A stretch of 64,000 nt of DNA from Aggregicoccus sp. 17bor-14 (GTDB taxonomy: Bacteria > Myxococcota > Myxococcia > Myxococcales > Myxococcaceae), in the NCBI RefSeq assembly GCF_009659535.1, contig NZ_VJZZ01000002.1, positions 557,233-621,232 on the forward strand. The letters run 5' to 3'. The notes under the pieces are model-generated. The model saw only the letters and a list, made by a program, of their open reading frames with translations. It had not been told where the DNA came from and did no database searches. The translations under genes were made by a program, and so were the position numbers. Numbering within the stretch: the stretch's first letter is position 1; every line of letters begins with the position of its first letter. Of this stretch, positions 25,024-33,474 are shown in pieces.

Positions 25024-26807
25024 GCACCCACGCCACCCCCACCTTGAGCCTCAGGGGCATCGGCGCCTCGCCCGGCGTGGCGGTGGGCCATGCCTTCGTG
25101 CTGGACCGCAAGCGCGTTCGCACCCCGAAGCTGCGGCTCGCCGAGGCGGAGGTGGAGCCGGAGCGCATGCGCATGAAGACGGCGATCGAGCTGAGCGACC
25201 GCCAGCTCGCCGACCTGCGCGAGACCATTGCCCAGGGCGAGGGCCACGACCACGCGCTCATCCTGGACGCGCACCGGCTCATGCTCCACGACCCCATGCT
25301 CGTGGACGAGGTGAACAAGCTCATCACCCAGGACCGCATCAACGCGGAGTGGGCAGTGCGCCGGGTCGCGCGCAAGCTCAAGCACATGTTCGACAACATC
25401 CCGGACGAGTACTTCCGGGAGCGCCGCTCGGACGTGGACTACGTGGCGGACCGCGTGGTCCGCAACCTCATGGGCCAGGTGGTGGACGAGGACGTGGAGG
25501 TGCCGCCGGGCGCCATCGTCATCGCGCACGACCTCTCCCCCGCGGACGCCGCCATGCTCGCGCGGCGCGGCGGGGTGGCGGGCTTCGTCACCGACCTGGG
25601 CGGGCAGACGAGCCACACCGCCATCGTGGCGCGCGCGCGCGAGGTGCCCGCGGTGGTGGGCCTGGGGCGCGCGAGCGAGCAGGTGTCCCCGGGCGACCTC
25701 GTGGCCCTGGATGGGCAGCGCGGCCAGGTGCTGGTGAACCCCAGCGAGGCGCAGCTGCAGCTGTTCCGCGAGAGCATGCGCCGCTACCACGAGAGCGAGG
25801 CCGCGGCGCTGCAGACGCGCGACCTGCCCGCGGTGAGCGCGGACGGCTACCGCATCAAGCTCGTGGGCAACATGGAGTTCATCGAGGAGATCCCCTCGCT
25901 GCTCGCCCACGGCGCGGAAGGGATCGGCCTGTACCGCACCGAGTTCCTCTTCCTCGACCGCACCACGCCCCCCACCGAGGAGGAGCACTACCGGGCGTAC
26001 CGCCAGGTGCTCGAGGCGATGGGCGGCCGCCCCGTCACCATCCGCACCCTGGACCTGGGCGGCGACAAGGTGCCCGGCAAGACGAAGCACGAGAAGGAGC
26101 CCAACCCCGCGATGGGGCTGCGCGCCATCCGCTACTGCCTCGGCCACCGCGAGCTGTTCCGCGCCCAGCTGCGGGCGCTCCTGCGCGCCAGCGTGCACGG
26201 CAACCTCAAGGTGATGTTCCCGCTCATCAGCGGGATGAGCGAGCTGCGGGAGGCGCGCAGCGAGCTGGAGGCCTGCCGCAGCGCCCTGGGCCGCGCGGGC
26301 GTGCCCATGGGGGCGCGCTTCCCCGTGGGCATCATGGTGGAGACTCCCTCGGCAGCGATGCTCGCGGACCGGCTCGCGCTGGAGGCGGACTTCTTCAGCG
26401 TGGGGACGAACGACCTCATCCAGTACTCGCTCGCCATCGACCGCCAGAACCGCGACGTGGCCTACCTCTACAAGCCCCTGCACCTCTCCGTGCTGCGGCT
26501 CCTGCAGACCATCGTGGGGGCGGCGAAGGGCGCGGGCATCCCCGTGTCCATGTGCGGCGAGATGGCGGGTGAGCCCCTGCACACGCTGGTGCTGCTCGCG
26601 CTCGGCTTCGACGAGCTGTCCATGACGGCGGGGCAGATCCCCACCGTGAAGACGCTCCTGCGCAAGGCGAGCCGCGAGGAGGCGCTGGCGGTGCTGGATG
26701 GCGCGATGCGCCTCACCACCGGCGAGGAGATCGAGCGCTACGTGCGCACCGAGATGGAGCGGCGCTTCGGCCCCGCGCTGCTCCCCATGCCCTTCGACGA
26801 GGAGTAG
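25020..26807 (+). CDS. ptsI: PTS enzyme I (phosphoenolpyruvate-protein phosphotransferase)
   Basis: A 595-residue PEP-dependent kinase of HPr. The active-site His199 lies in TDLGGQTSHTAIVARA. The PEP-binding barrel has GIGLYRTEFLFL, the IRTLDLGGDK block, FFSVGTNDLIQYS, and the catalytic Cys in SMCGEMAG. It has standard length with no GAF or other extra domain, so it is PtsI rather than PtsP (EI-Ntr). The GTG start (25020) overlaps the HPr stop. It is the last gene of the PTS operon and completes the phosphate chain PEP, EI, HPr, IIA, IIB, sugar. Confidence 0.95.
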   Translation: MSTHATPTLSLRGIGASPGVAVGHAFVLDRKRVRTPKLRLAEAEVEPERMRMKTAIELSDRQLADLRETIAQGEGHDHALILDAHRLMLHDPMLVDEVNKLITQDRINAEWAVRRVARKLKHMFDNIPDEYFRERRSDVDYVADRVVRNLMGQVVDEDVEVPPGAIVIAHDLSPADAAMLARRGGVAGFVTDLGGQTSHTAIVARAREVPAVVGLGRASEQVSPGDLVALDGQRGQVLVNPSEAQLQLFRESMRRYHESEAAALQTRDLPAVSADGYRIKLVGNMEFIEEIPSLLAHGAEGIGLYRTEFLFLDRTTPPTEEEHYRAYRQVLEAMGGRPVTIRTLDLGGDKVPGKTKHEKEPNPAMGLRAIRYCLGHRELFRAQLRALLRASVHGNLKVMFPLISGMSELREARSELEACRSALGRAGVPMGARFPVGIMVETPSAAMLADRLALEADFFSVGTNDLIQYSLAIDRQNRDVAYLYKPLHLSVLRLLQTIVGAAKGAGIPVSMCGEMAGEPLHTLVLLALGFDELSMTAGQIPTVKTLLRKASREEALAVLDGAMRLTTGEEIERYVRTEMERRFGPALLPMPFDEE

Positions 26808-26808
26808 C

Positions 26809-27336
26809 TCAGGCCTCGTCGGCCTCGCGCTCCTCGGGCTCCTCGGGCTGCGCCGACTTCGCCTTCAGCCTCTTGCGCCGCTCGCGGATGGCACGCTCCA
26901 CCGGGCGCAGGCCGCTGAGCGCCGCGAGCGCGAGCACCGCGGTGACGCCGGCGCCCAGATAGAAGCCGATGCCGCAGGCGAGCCCGAGGCTCGCGGTGAG
27001 CCAGAGGTTCGCCGCGGTGGTGAGCCCCTTCACCCGGCTGCCCGTGCGCAGGATGGCGCCGCCGCCGAGGAAGCCGATGCCCACCACCACCTGGCTCGCG
27101 ATGCGCGTCACGTCCCCGCGCACGCCCTCCTGCGAGAGCGTCTCGGTGGCCGTGAGCGGCAGCACCACGTAGATGCTCGCCAGGGTGAAGAGGCAGGAGC
27201 CGAGGCTCACCAGGATGTGCGTGCGCAGGCCCGCCGCCTGCCCGCGCAGCTCGCGCTCCAGGCCCAGCACCAGGCCCAGCAGCGCCGCGAGCGCGAGCCG
27301 CAGCAGGATATCCACCGACTCGAGCGTGACGCCCAT
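26809..27336 (-). CDS. MgtC/SapB-family membrane protein
   Basis: A 175-residue inner-membrane protein with four to five hydrophobic segments. It shows the family blocks LRLALAALLGLVLGLERELR and QAAGLRTHILVSLGSCLF, and the middle block VVVGIGFLGGGAILRTG. The C-terminal ~30 residues are charged (Lys/Glu-rich) and cytoplasmic. It lacks the ACT-like C-terminal domain of Salmonella MgtC, so it belongs with the short SapB/YhiD-type members, whose role is unclear. It is convergent with ptsI, two bases apart. Confidence 0.87.
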   Translation of the reverse strand: MGVTLESVDILLRLALAALLGLVLGLERELRGQAAGLRTHILVSLGSCLFTLASIYVVLPLTATETLSQEGVRGDVTRIASQVVVGIGFLGGGAILRTGSRVKGLTTAANLWLTASLGLACGIGFYLGAGVTAVLALAALSGLRPVERAIRERRKRLKAKSAQPEEPEEREADEA

Positions 27337-27440
27337 GGTGCGGCAGGAGAGTACGCGGCCCGAGCGAGCGCAACGGGCCTGACGCCCCACTGCCGCAAAC
27401 CCCTCGCTTCACCTGCCGGACGCCACCGGGGCCGGCGCCG

Positions 27441-28424
27441 CTACTGCCGCTCGTGGAAGGAGAGCGGGTAGGTGGCGTTGCGGATGGTGAGCATGGGATC
27501 TGCCACCTCGATGCCTGCGAGCAGGGTGCCCGGCAGGAACAGCAGCTCCCGGTCCGAGGCCTGCGTGTTGGGCCCTCCCTCGTCGAGGCTCAGCACGCCC
27601 AGGCGCACGAGCTGCCGGGTCTCGGGCCACGCGCGGGACGGATCCTCGAGGGGGTCTCCCGGCTCCGCGAGCTGCGCGAACCAGGTGAAGCGCACGGGCG
27701 CCGCGGCGACGCGCGCGAGGATCTCCTCCATGAGGTAGTTGGCCGAGCGCTGCTTCAGCGCCGCGTCGTCGAGGTAGCGCTCGCCCGCCTCCGGCACGAA
27801 CCGGTAGCGCACGGGGCGGCTCAGCCCGTCGGCGTCCGTGAAGCGGAAGGCGTTCACCCCGAAGTAGGCGGCGGTGGCGTAGCTCTCGGGCGGCGGCTTC
27901 TGGGTGGTGAGGAAGGTCTTCGCGGCGGGGTGCCCCGCGAGGAAGGTGTCGAGCGCGGTGGGCTTCGCCGCCCCGGGGCCGCTCGCGCCGATCGCCCGCA
28001 GCAGCTCGCCGAACTCGCGCGCCGTCGCGGTGGGGAAGCCGTTGAAGCTGTGGCCCACGATGTCGAGGTTCGAGCCGTCCGGCATGAGGAACTTGAGCGC
28101 GAGCCCGCGCGGGTTCGCCTCGAAGCTGTTGTCCGGGATGTTGGGGATGCCCGTGAAGTCCGAGAAGCGCGCGATGATCGGCACCGGCCGCGCGAAGAGG
28201 CTCGCCACGCACAGCGCCCGCGCCTCGGCAGTCGGGGTGAAGGTTCCCTGGAGGATGACGCCCTTCGTGTGCACCGCGCGCGCGTGGTGCTCCCCGAACG
28301 CCGCGTGGAGATCCTGCACCAGCTGCGCAGGCAGGCGCTGCGGCAGCTCGTGCGGCCCCGCGCCCGGCATGGACGCGGGGGCACGCGGACTGCTCGCGCC
28401 GGTTGAAGATTCTTGCTTCCTCAT
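27441..28424 (-). CDS. Catalase-related peroxidase (SrpA-like mini-catalase)
   Basis: A 327-residue heme enzyme related to catalase but lacking the C-terminal flavodoxin-like and wrapping domains. The distal His lies in HHARAVHTKGVILQGTF. FSDFTGIPNIPDNSFEANPR corresponds to the catalase FS...N block. It resembles SrpA-type catalase-related peroxidases, which use organic reductants with peroxide. No Sec signal is evident in the Ser/Pro-rich N-terminus (residues 1-25), so it is likely cytoplasmic. It stands alone. Confidence 0.87.
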   Translation of the reverse strand: MRKQESSTGASSPRAPASMPGAGPHELPQRLPAQLVQDLHAAFGEHHARAVHTKGVILQGTFTPTAEARALCVASLFARPVPIIARFSDFTGIPNIPDNSFEANPRGLALKFLMPDGSNLDIVGHSFNGFPTATAREFGELLRAIGASGPGAAKPTALDTFLAGHPAAKTFLTTQKPPPESYATAAYFGVNAFRFTDADGLSRPVRYRFVPEAGERYLDDAALKQRSANYLMEEILARVAAAPVRFTWFAQLAEPGDPLEDPSRAWPETRQLVRLGVLSLDEGGPNTQASDRELLFLPGTLLAGIEVADPMLTIRNATYPLSFHERQ

Positions 28425-28615
28425 GGCACTACCGCTCCTGTCCGGACCCGCACTCACCTTTGTCGCGGGTCCGTCCAGAAAGTCATGACGCGAAGGCAGG
28501 TCTCCCACTGGCCCCAGGTGCCACGGAACTCCGCGTGGGGCCACGCGGCCGCAGCGGCCGCCTCACGCGGCGACCGCCGTGCAACCGGGTGCAGAGAGCG
28601 CTTCTGCCGCCGCGC

Positions 28616-29245
28616 TCAGAACAGCTCGGCGTCGCCCTTCTCCATCGTCTCCTCGTCCGTGGCGGGCGGGGTGGGCTCGGGCAGCGAGTCCAGCGTGGGG
28701 CGCAGCAGGCGGAAGGCCGGCGCGGCGTAGGGCTCCACCGAGGCGCTCAGGCCGTTGGTCCACAGCGTGGCGCTCTCCTTGAGCTGCGCGTCCTCGCTCT
28801 CGAAGGAGCCCGCGGCGTTCGCGCTCCACACCTCCTGCCCGTCCGAGCAGCGCAGCAGCTGCGCGTGCACGGCCTCCTCCACGCCTGCGTCCTTGCCGCT
28901 GCCCACGCGGCGCAGCTCGGTGGGCTCGAGCAGCAGCACGCCCTCCAGGCCCTCGGCGGCCTCGGCGCACAGACGCTCGAGCTCGGCCTTGTCCACGCGG
29001 CCCGGGAGGCTGGTGTGCGCCTTCACGATGAAGTTGCGCTTCTGGTTCACGTAGCGCCGCGCGATGCGGCTCCACAGCTCGCCGAGCTGCTCGGGCTCGG
29101 CCGGGGCGGGCGCGGTCACCACCACCAGGCGCTTGAGGCGCGTGCGGTCCACGCTCTCGTAGTCCGGCCGCACCCGGCTGTTCTTCAGCGTCGAAGCACA
29201 GCCGGTGGCGAGCAGCAGGAGCAGGAGCGGGACGGCGCGCTTCAT
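28616..29245 (-). CDS. Hypothetical lipoprotein
   Basis: A 209-residue lipoprotein with signal peptide and lipobox LLATGCAST (Cys16). The mature part has alternating helix and strand, with VRPDYESVDRTRLKRLVVVT near the N-terminus, resembling uncharacterised lipoproteins shared by myxobacteria and leptospires. The C-terminus is acidic. It lies 43 nt downstream of the RND exporter gene in the same direction. It may be an accessory outer-membrane or periplasmic partner of that exporter, but this is inference. Confidence 0.7.
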   Translation of the reverse strand: MKRAVPLLLLLLATGCASTLKNSRVRPDYESVDRTRLKRLVVVTAPAPAEPEQLGELWSRIARRYVNQKRNFIVKAHTSLPGRVDKAELERLCAEAAEGLEGVLLLEPTELRRVGSGKDAGVEEAVHAQLLRCSDGQEVWSANAAGSFESEDAQLKESATLWTNGLSASVEPYAAPAFRLLRPTLDSLPEPTPPATDEETMEKGDAELF

Positions 29246-29288
29246 CGGGGGCCTCGTCTTGCGGAAAGGGGAAGAGGCCCCCGGCTTA

Positions 29289-31904
29289 TCACGCGGCTTC
29301 CTTGCCGCCCACGCTCGCGGTGCTCCCGGCGTCCGGCGGCAACGCGCCGTTGCTGCGGCCCGCCTTGCGCAGGCGCTCGTCGTGCATCAGCTGCAGCACG
29401 GCGGCGAGCACCGTGAAGGACACCACCAGCGTGGTGGTGAGGCCGATGCAGGCGATGAGCCCCATGCTCTTGAGGCCGTTGTGGCTCGCGCCCAGGAGCG
29501 CCGCGAAGCCGGCGATGGCGGTCAGCGTGCTGCTGGCCACCGCGGCGCCCACGCTGCGCAGCGCCACCACGGGGCTGGTGCCCTCGAGGAAGCGGTGCAG
29601 CAGGTACAGGCCGTGACTCACCCCGAAGCCCAGGAGGATGGGCAGGATGATCACGTTCATGAAGTTGAGCTTCTGGCCCGTCATGCTCATCACGCCGAGC
29701 ATCATCAGCAGGCCCACGCCCAGGGGAATCACGCTGGCGAGCGCGAGCTTCACGTTGCGGAAGTCCGCGAAGTGCATCACGAGGATCCACAGCGCCGCGA
29801 GCAGCACGGTGAGCTTGCCGTCCGCGAGCACGATGCGCGCGAGCTTCGCGTAGAGCGGCGCGGCGCCCGCGGCGCGGAACTCGTGGCCGCTCGCGGTGTG
29901 GATGACCGTGGTCTGGTCCGCGAACTTGAGCAGCTGCGTGCCGTCCCACATGTCCACGCTCGGGTAGATGTACGTGAGGTAGCCGCGGTTCTCCGGCTTG
30001 CTCGTGGGCAGGTTGCGGAACTGCTTCGCGTAGACCTCCGGCACGCCGTGCACGTCGAAGGGCTGGGCGGCGAGGATCTTCTTGAACAGCGCCCCCTTCT
30101 CCTGCATCTCGGGCGGCAGGCTGCTCACGTCGATCTCCGAAAGCTCCTCGTTCCACTGGTCGAGGATCTTCTTGTTCGCCGCGGCGATGTCCGGTGGGGG
30201 AACGAAGGTGTAGATGCTCACCACCTGGTCCACCGCGGGGTACTTCTCCGGGTGCTGGGTGAGCTCGTCGTAGACCTCCTTGGTCTCCTCGAGCGTGCGC
30301 GTGTAGATGGCGATGGGGTCGCTGGAGATCTGGAAGCGCTCGTTGATCTCGTCCTGCAGCTTCACGCTGGGCTGGTTCGCCGGCATCAGCGCGCGGGTGT
30401 TGTAGTTGAAGAGCACGCCGTGCTTCAGGCGCTCCACCATCGTGAGCTCGCGGCCCTTGGGCGGCTCGCTCTTCGTCCACGGCACCGCGAAGGCGCACAC
30501 CGCCGCCACCACCACGAGGCAGCCGGCGAGCACGAGGCCCGGGCGCGGGATGCGCAAGGAGCCCAGCGCGCCGCTCTCCGGCGGGCGCATGGTGCCCACC
30601 AGCTTCCTGGGCAGCTCGGGGTTCATGCGGCCCAGGAGCGCGAGCAGCGCCGGGCTCCAGCTGAACAGCGTGAAGGCGATGATGAAGGTGCCGCAGCCGG
30701 CGAGGAAGCCGAACTGGCTGAAGCCGCGGAACTGGCTCACCATCAGCACGAAGAAGCTTCCGGCCGTCACCACCGCGGAGACGAGCGCGGGGCGGCCCGC
30801 GTTGAGCACCGCGTCCCGGATGGCCACGTCGTAGGGCTTGCCCGCGCCCAGCTCCAGGCGCGTGCGGAACACGAAGTGGATGCCGTAGTCGATGCCGAAG
30901 CCCATCAGGATGCCACCCAGGATGCTGGTGATCATGTTGAGCTGGCCGAGCGTCACGTAGGTGAAGCCCATGGTGATGATGGTGCCGATCACCATGCCGC
31001 TCACCACGATCACCGTGGGCGCCCACTTGCGGAAGAACGCCATGGTGATGAGCAGGATGGAGATGAACGCGATGGAGGCCACCGGCGCGAGGCTCTTCTC
31101 GATGGCGTACGAGTCGTCCACGTTCGTCTGGTACGAGCCCGTGAAGCCGTACGCGACCGTGTGGGCATCGCCCATGCGGTCGTAGTCCTCCACCAGCTGC
31201 ACGCCCTTCGCGTTCTTCTTCGAGTACTCGGCGAGGTCCGCGCGCAGCTTGTCGACGTACTGCTTCGTCTGGTCGATGCGGTTGGAGTCCCACATCGGCT
31301 TGATGAGCATCATCATCATCTTGCGGTCGCGCGAGATGTAGTAGTCGTCGATGATGCTCTTCTTGCCCATGCTCGAGTACTTCTGGATGAGGTCATCCAT
31401 CTCGAGCTTCACCGGCTCGGTCTTCTTGAGCTCGATGTAGAAGGGGCTCGCGCGGCGGATCTGGTCCTTGAGGAAGGCGTTGATGCGCTTCTTGCCCTCG
31501 GCCAGGTCCTCGGTCTTCACGAAGAGGACCATGTTCTGCTGCACGAACTCGACCGGCACCTTGTAGGTGAGCGAGCGCACGTTCTTCGTGTCCGCCTGCA
31601 GCTGCGCCGCGAGGTCGTCCGCCACGCGCTTGAGCGTGGCCTCGTCGTCGCCGCGCAGCGCGAGCATGAGGAAGCCGCTGCCGCCCACCATGTCGATGAC
31701 GCGCTTGGCCTCCTTCACCTCCGGCAGGTCCTGGCTGATCAGGTCCAGTTGGTTGGAGTTCACGGTCAGCTTGCTCGCTGCCCACAGGCCGCCGGCGAGC
31801 AGCAGCAGGAGGGTGACGAGCACGGTGCCGGGCCGGCGGACCATGAGGTTCGCGTAGGCCTGGGCAGCGCGCGGGGCGGGCTTGTGGGAAGTAGGGGAGC
31901 TCAT
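29289..31904 (-). CDS. RND-superfamily exporter (MMPL/HpnN-like)
   Basis: An 871-residue inner-membrane protein with about 12 membrane segments in two repeats. One hydrophobic helix (around residue 30) is followed by a ~230-residue periplasmic loop, then five helices. The pattern repeats from about residue 470. The GGILMGFGIDYGIHFVFR and PILLGFGVSHGLYLLHRF blocks are the paired RND helix-4 equivalents. It belongs to the lipid or hydrophobe exporter group (MMPL, HpnN) rather than the multidrug AcrB type. No membrane-fusion protein is adjacent. A lipoprotein gene follows in the same operon. Confidence 0.85.
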   Translation of the reverse strand: MSSPTSHKPAPRAAQAYANLMVRRPGTVLVTLLLLLAGGLWAASKLTVNSNQLDLISQDLPEVKEAKRVIDMVGGSGFLMLALRGDDEATLKRVADDLAAQLQADTKNVRSLTYKVPVEFVQQNMVLFVKTEDLAEGKKRINAFLKDQIRRASPFYIELKKTEPVKLEMDDLIQKYSSMGKKSIIDDYYISRDRKMMMMLIKPMWDSNRIDQTKQYVDKLRADLAEYSKKNAKGVQLVEDYDRMGDAHTVAYGFTGSYQTNVDDSYAIEKSLAPVASIAFISILLITMAFFRKWAPTVIVVSGMVIGTIITMGFTYVTLGQLNMITSILGGILMGFGIDYGIHFVFRTRLELGAGKPYDVAIRDAVLNAGRPALVSAVVTAGSFFVLMVSQFRGFSQFGFLAGCGTFIIAFTLFSWSPALLALLGRMNPELPRKLVGTMRPPESGALGSLRIPRPGLVLAGCLVVVAAVCAFAVPWTKSEPPKGRELTMVERLKHGVLFNYNTRALMPANQPSVKLQDEINERFQISSDPIAIYTRTLEETKEVYDELTQHPEKYPAVDQVVSIYTFVPPPDIAAANKKILDQWNEELSEIDVSSLPPEMQEKGALFKKILAAQPFDVHGVPEVYAKQFRNLPTSKPENRGYLTYIYPSVDMWDGTQLLKFADQTTVIHTASGHEFRAAGAAPLYAKLARIVLADGKLTVLLAALWILVMHFADFRNVKLALASVIPLGVGLLMMLGVMSMTGQKLNFMNVIILPILLGFGVSHGLYLLHRFLEGTSPVVALRSVGAAVASSTLTAIAGFAALLGASHNGLKSMGLIACIGLTTTLVVSFTVLAAVLQLMHDERLRKAGRSNGALPPDAGSTASVGGKEAA

Positions 31905-32118
31905 CGAGGGCGGGGACCCTACCGCAAACGGCCCCGTGCACACACGGCACCTGGGTCCTCGGGCGCCTGCCTGGCCGGTGGGGCCGGGGTGGGATTTCAG
32001 GCCGGGTACACGCTTTCGGACGAAGCGGACGTCCCGGGGCGCAGTGCCGTCCGGGGAACCGGCATCGTGCGCGGCGGCGGCGCCGTGGCCGCCCACCCGC
32101 CGCCGGAGTCCACCGCCC

Positions 32119-33396
32119 ATGGACGCGCACCTCGAGATGTCCCCCGCCGCCTGGGTCGTGAGCGCCGTGGTGCTCGCGGTGCTGCTCCTCGTCATCTGGT
32201 CCATCCGCCAGCACCGCGACCCCAACCTGCACCTGCACTGCGACCAGGCGATCGACACGCTCGTCTCCTCGCTCTCCGGGCTGACGCTGGGCACGGCGGT
32301 GGGCGGCAACCGGGTGGAGGTGCTGGAGAACGGCCACTTCTTCGACGTGCTGCTCGAGCGCATCCGCGCCGCCGAGCACTCGGTGCACTTCGAGACCTTC
32401 CTCTGGAAGGAGGGCACGCTGGGCGCACGGCTCGCGCAGGCGCTGAGCGAGCGCGCGCTGGCGGGCAAGCAGGTGCGGGTGCTGCTGGATGCGAACGGCT
32501 CGAGGGGGGCGGGCAAGGACGCGCTGAAGCTGATGCGCGCGTCCGGGTGCAAGGTGCAGCTCTTCCACAAGCGCTCGCTGCGCAACCTGGGCGTGATGAA
32601 CGACCGCGACCACCGCAAGCTGTGCGTGGTCGACGGGCGCGAGGCCTTCGTGGGCGGCCACTGCATCGTGGACACGTGGCTGGGCAACGCCGAGGACGGC
32701 GTGCACTACGGGGACGTGAGCGTGCACCTGCACGGCCCCATCGTGCACAGCGTGCAGGGCTGCTTCAGCGAGAACTGGGCCGGCGAGACCGGCGAGCTCT
32801 TCGTGGGCGAGGCCGTGTTCCCGGAGCTCGGGCCCCAGGGGGACGTGGTCATCCACGCGGCGTTCGCCAAGCCCGAGAACTCGGCGCCCGCGGTGAAGAT
32901 CCTCCACCACACCGCCATCTGCCTCGCGCGCAAGCGGCTGTGGATCCAGAACCCCTACTTCATCCCCGAGCCGGACGCGATCGACGCCTTCGGCGACGCG
33001 GTGAAGCGCGGCGTGGACGTGCGCGTGCTGATGCCCTCCGCGGGCGCCTCCGACAGCTCCATGGTGCAGCACGCGGGGCACCGCAACTTCGAGAAGCTCT
33101 TGCGCTGCGGGGTGCGCCTCTTCGAGTACCCCCACACGCTGCTGCACCAGAAGATCATGACGGTGGACGGCGTGTGGAGCGCCATCGGCTCGAGCAACTT
33201 CGACGACCGCTCCTTCGAGACCAACGACGAGCTCACGCTCGGCATCCGCGACCGCGCGCTCGCCGAGCGGCTGGACGGCATCTTCGAGAAGTACGTGGCG
33301 CGCGCGCAGGAGCTGCAGCTCGAGCGCTGGGCCCGCCGCGGCCTCGGGCACAAGCTCAAGGACAACGCCTGGTACCTGTTCAACGAGCTGTTCTGA
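32119..33396 (+). CDS. Phospholipase D-family phosphatidyltransferase (cardiolipin synthase-like)
   Basis: A 425-residue membrane-bound enzyme. One N-terminal transmembrane helix (about residues 10-30) leads to two HKD active sites: DHRKLCVVDGREAFVGG in the middle and LHQKIMTVDGVWSAIGSSNF near the C-terminus. This matches bacterial cardiolipin synthases (ClsA/B-type), which join phosphatidylglycerol molecules. It has a single N-terminal helix rather than the two of ClsA. The gene is divergent from the RND exporter, with a 214-bp spacer. Confidence 0.88.
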   Translation: MDAHLEMSPAAWVVSAVVLAVLLLVIWSIRQHRDPNLHLHCDQAIDTLVSSLSGLTLGTAVGGNRVEVLENGHFFDVLLERIRAAEHSVHFETFLWKEGTLGARLAQALSERALAGKQVRVLLDANGSRGAGKDALKLMRASGCKVQLFHKRSLRNLGVMNDRDHRKLCVVDGREAFVGGHCIVDTWLGNAEDGVHYGDVSVHLHGPIVHSVQGCFSENWAGETGELFVGEAVFPELGPQGDVVIHAAFAKPENSAPAVKILHHTAICLARKRLWIQNPYFIPEPDAIDAFGDAVKRGVDVRVLMPSAGASDSSMVQHAGHRNFEKLLRCGVRLFEYPHTLLHQKIMTVDGVWSAIGSSNFDDRSFETNDELTLGIRDRALAERLDGIFEKYVARAQELQLERWARRGLGHKLKDNAWYLFNELF

Positions 33397-33474
33397 CCGG
33401 CAGCAGCCCTGCACTTTTGCGGCGCCAGCGCTCGCTGTGCCGCTCCCCGACGCGCCCGCCTAGGATGCGGGCAC

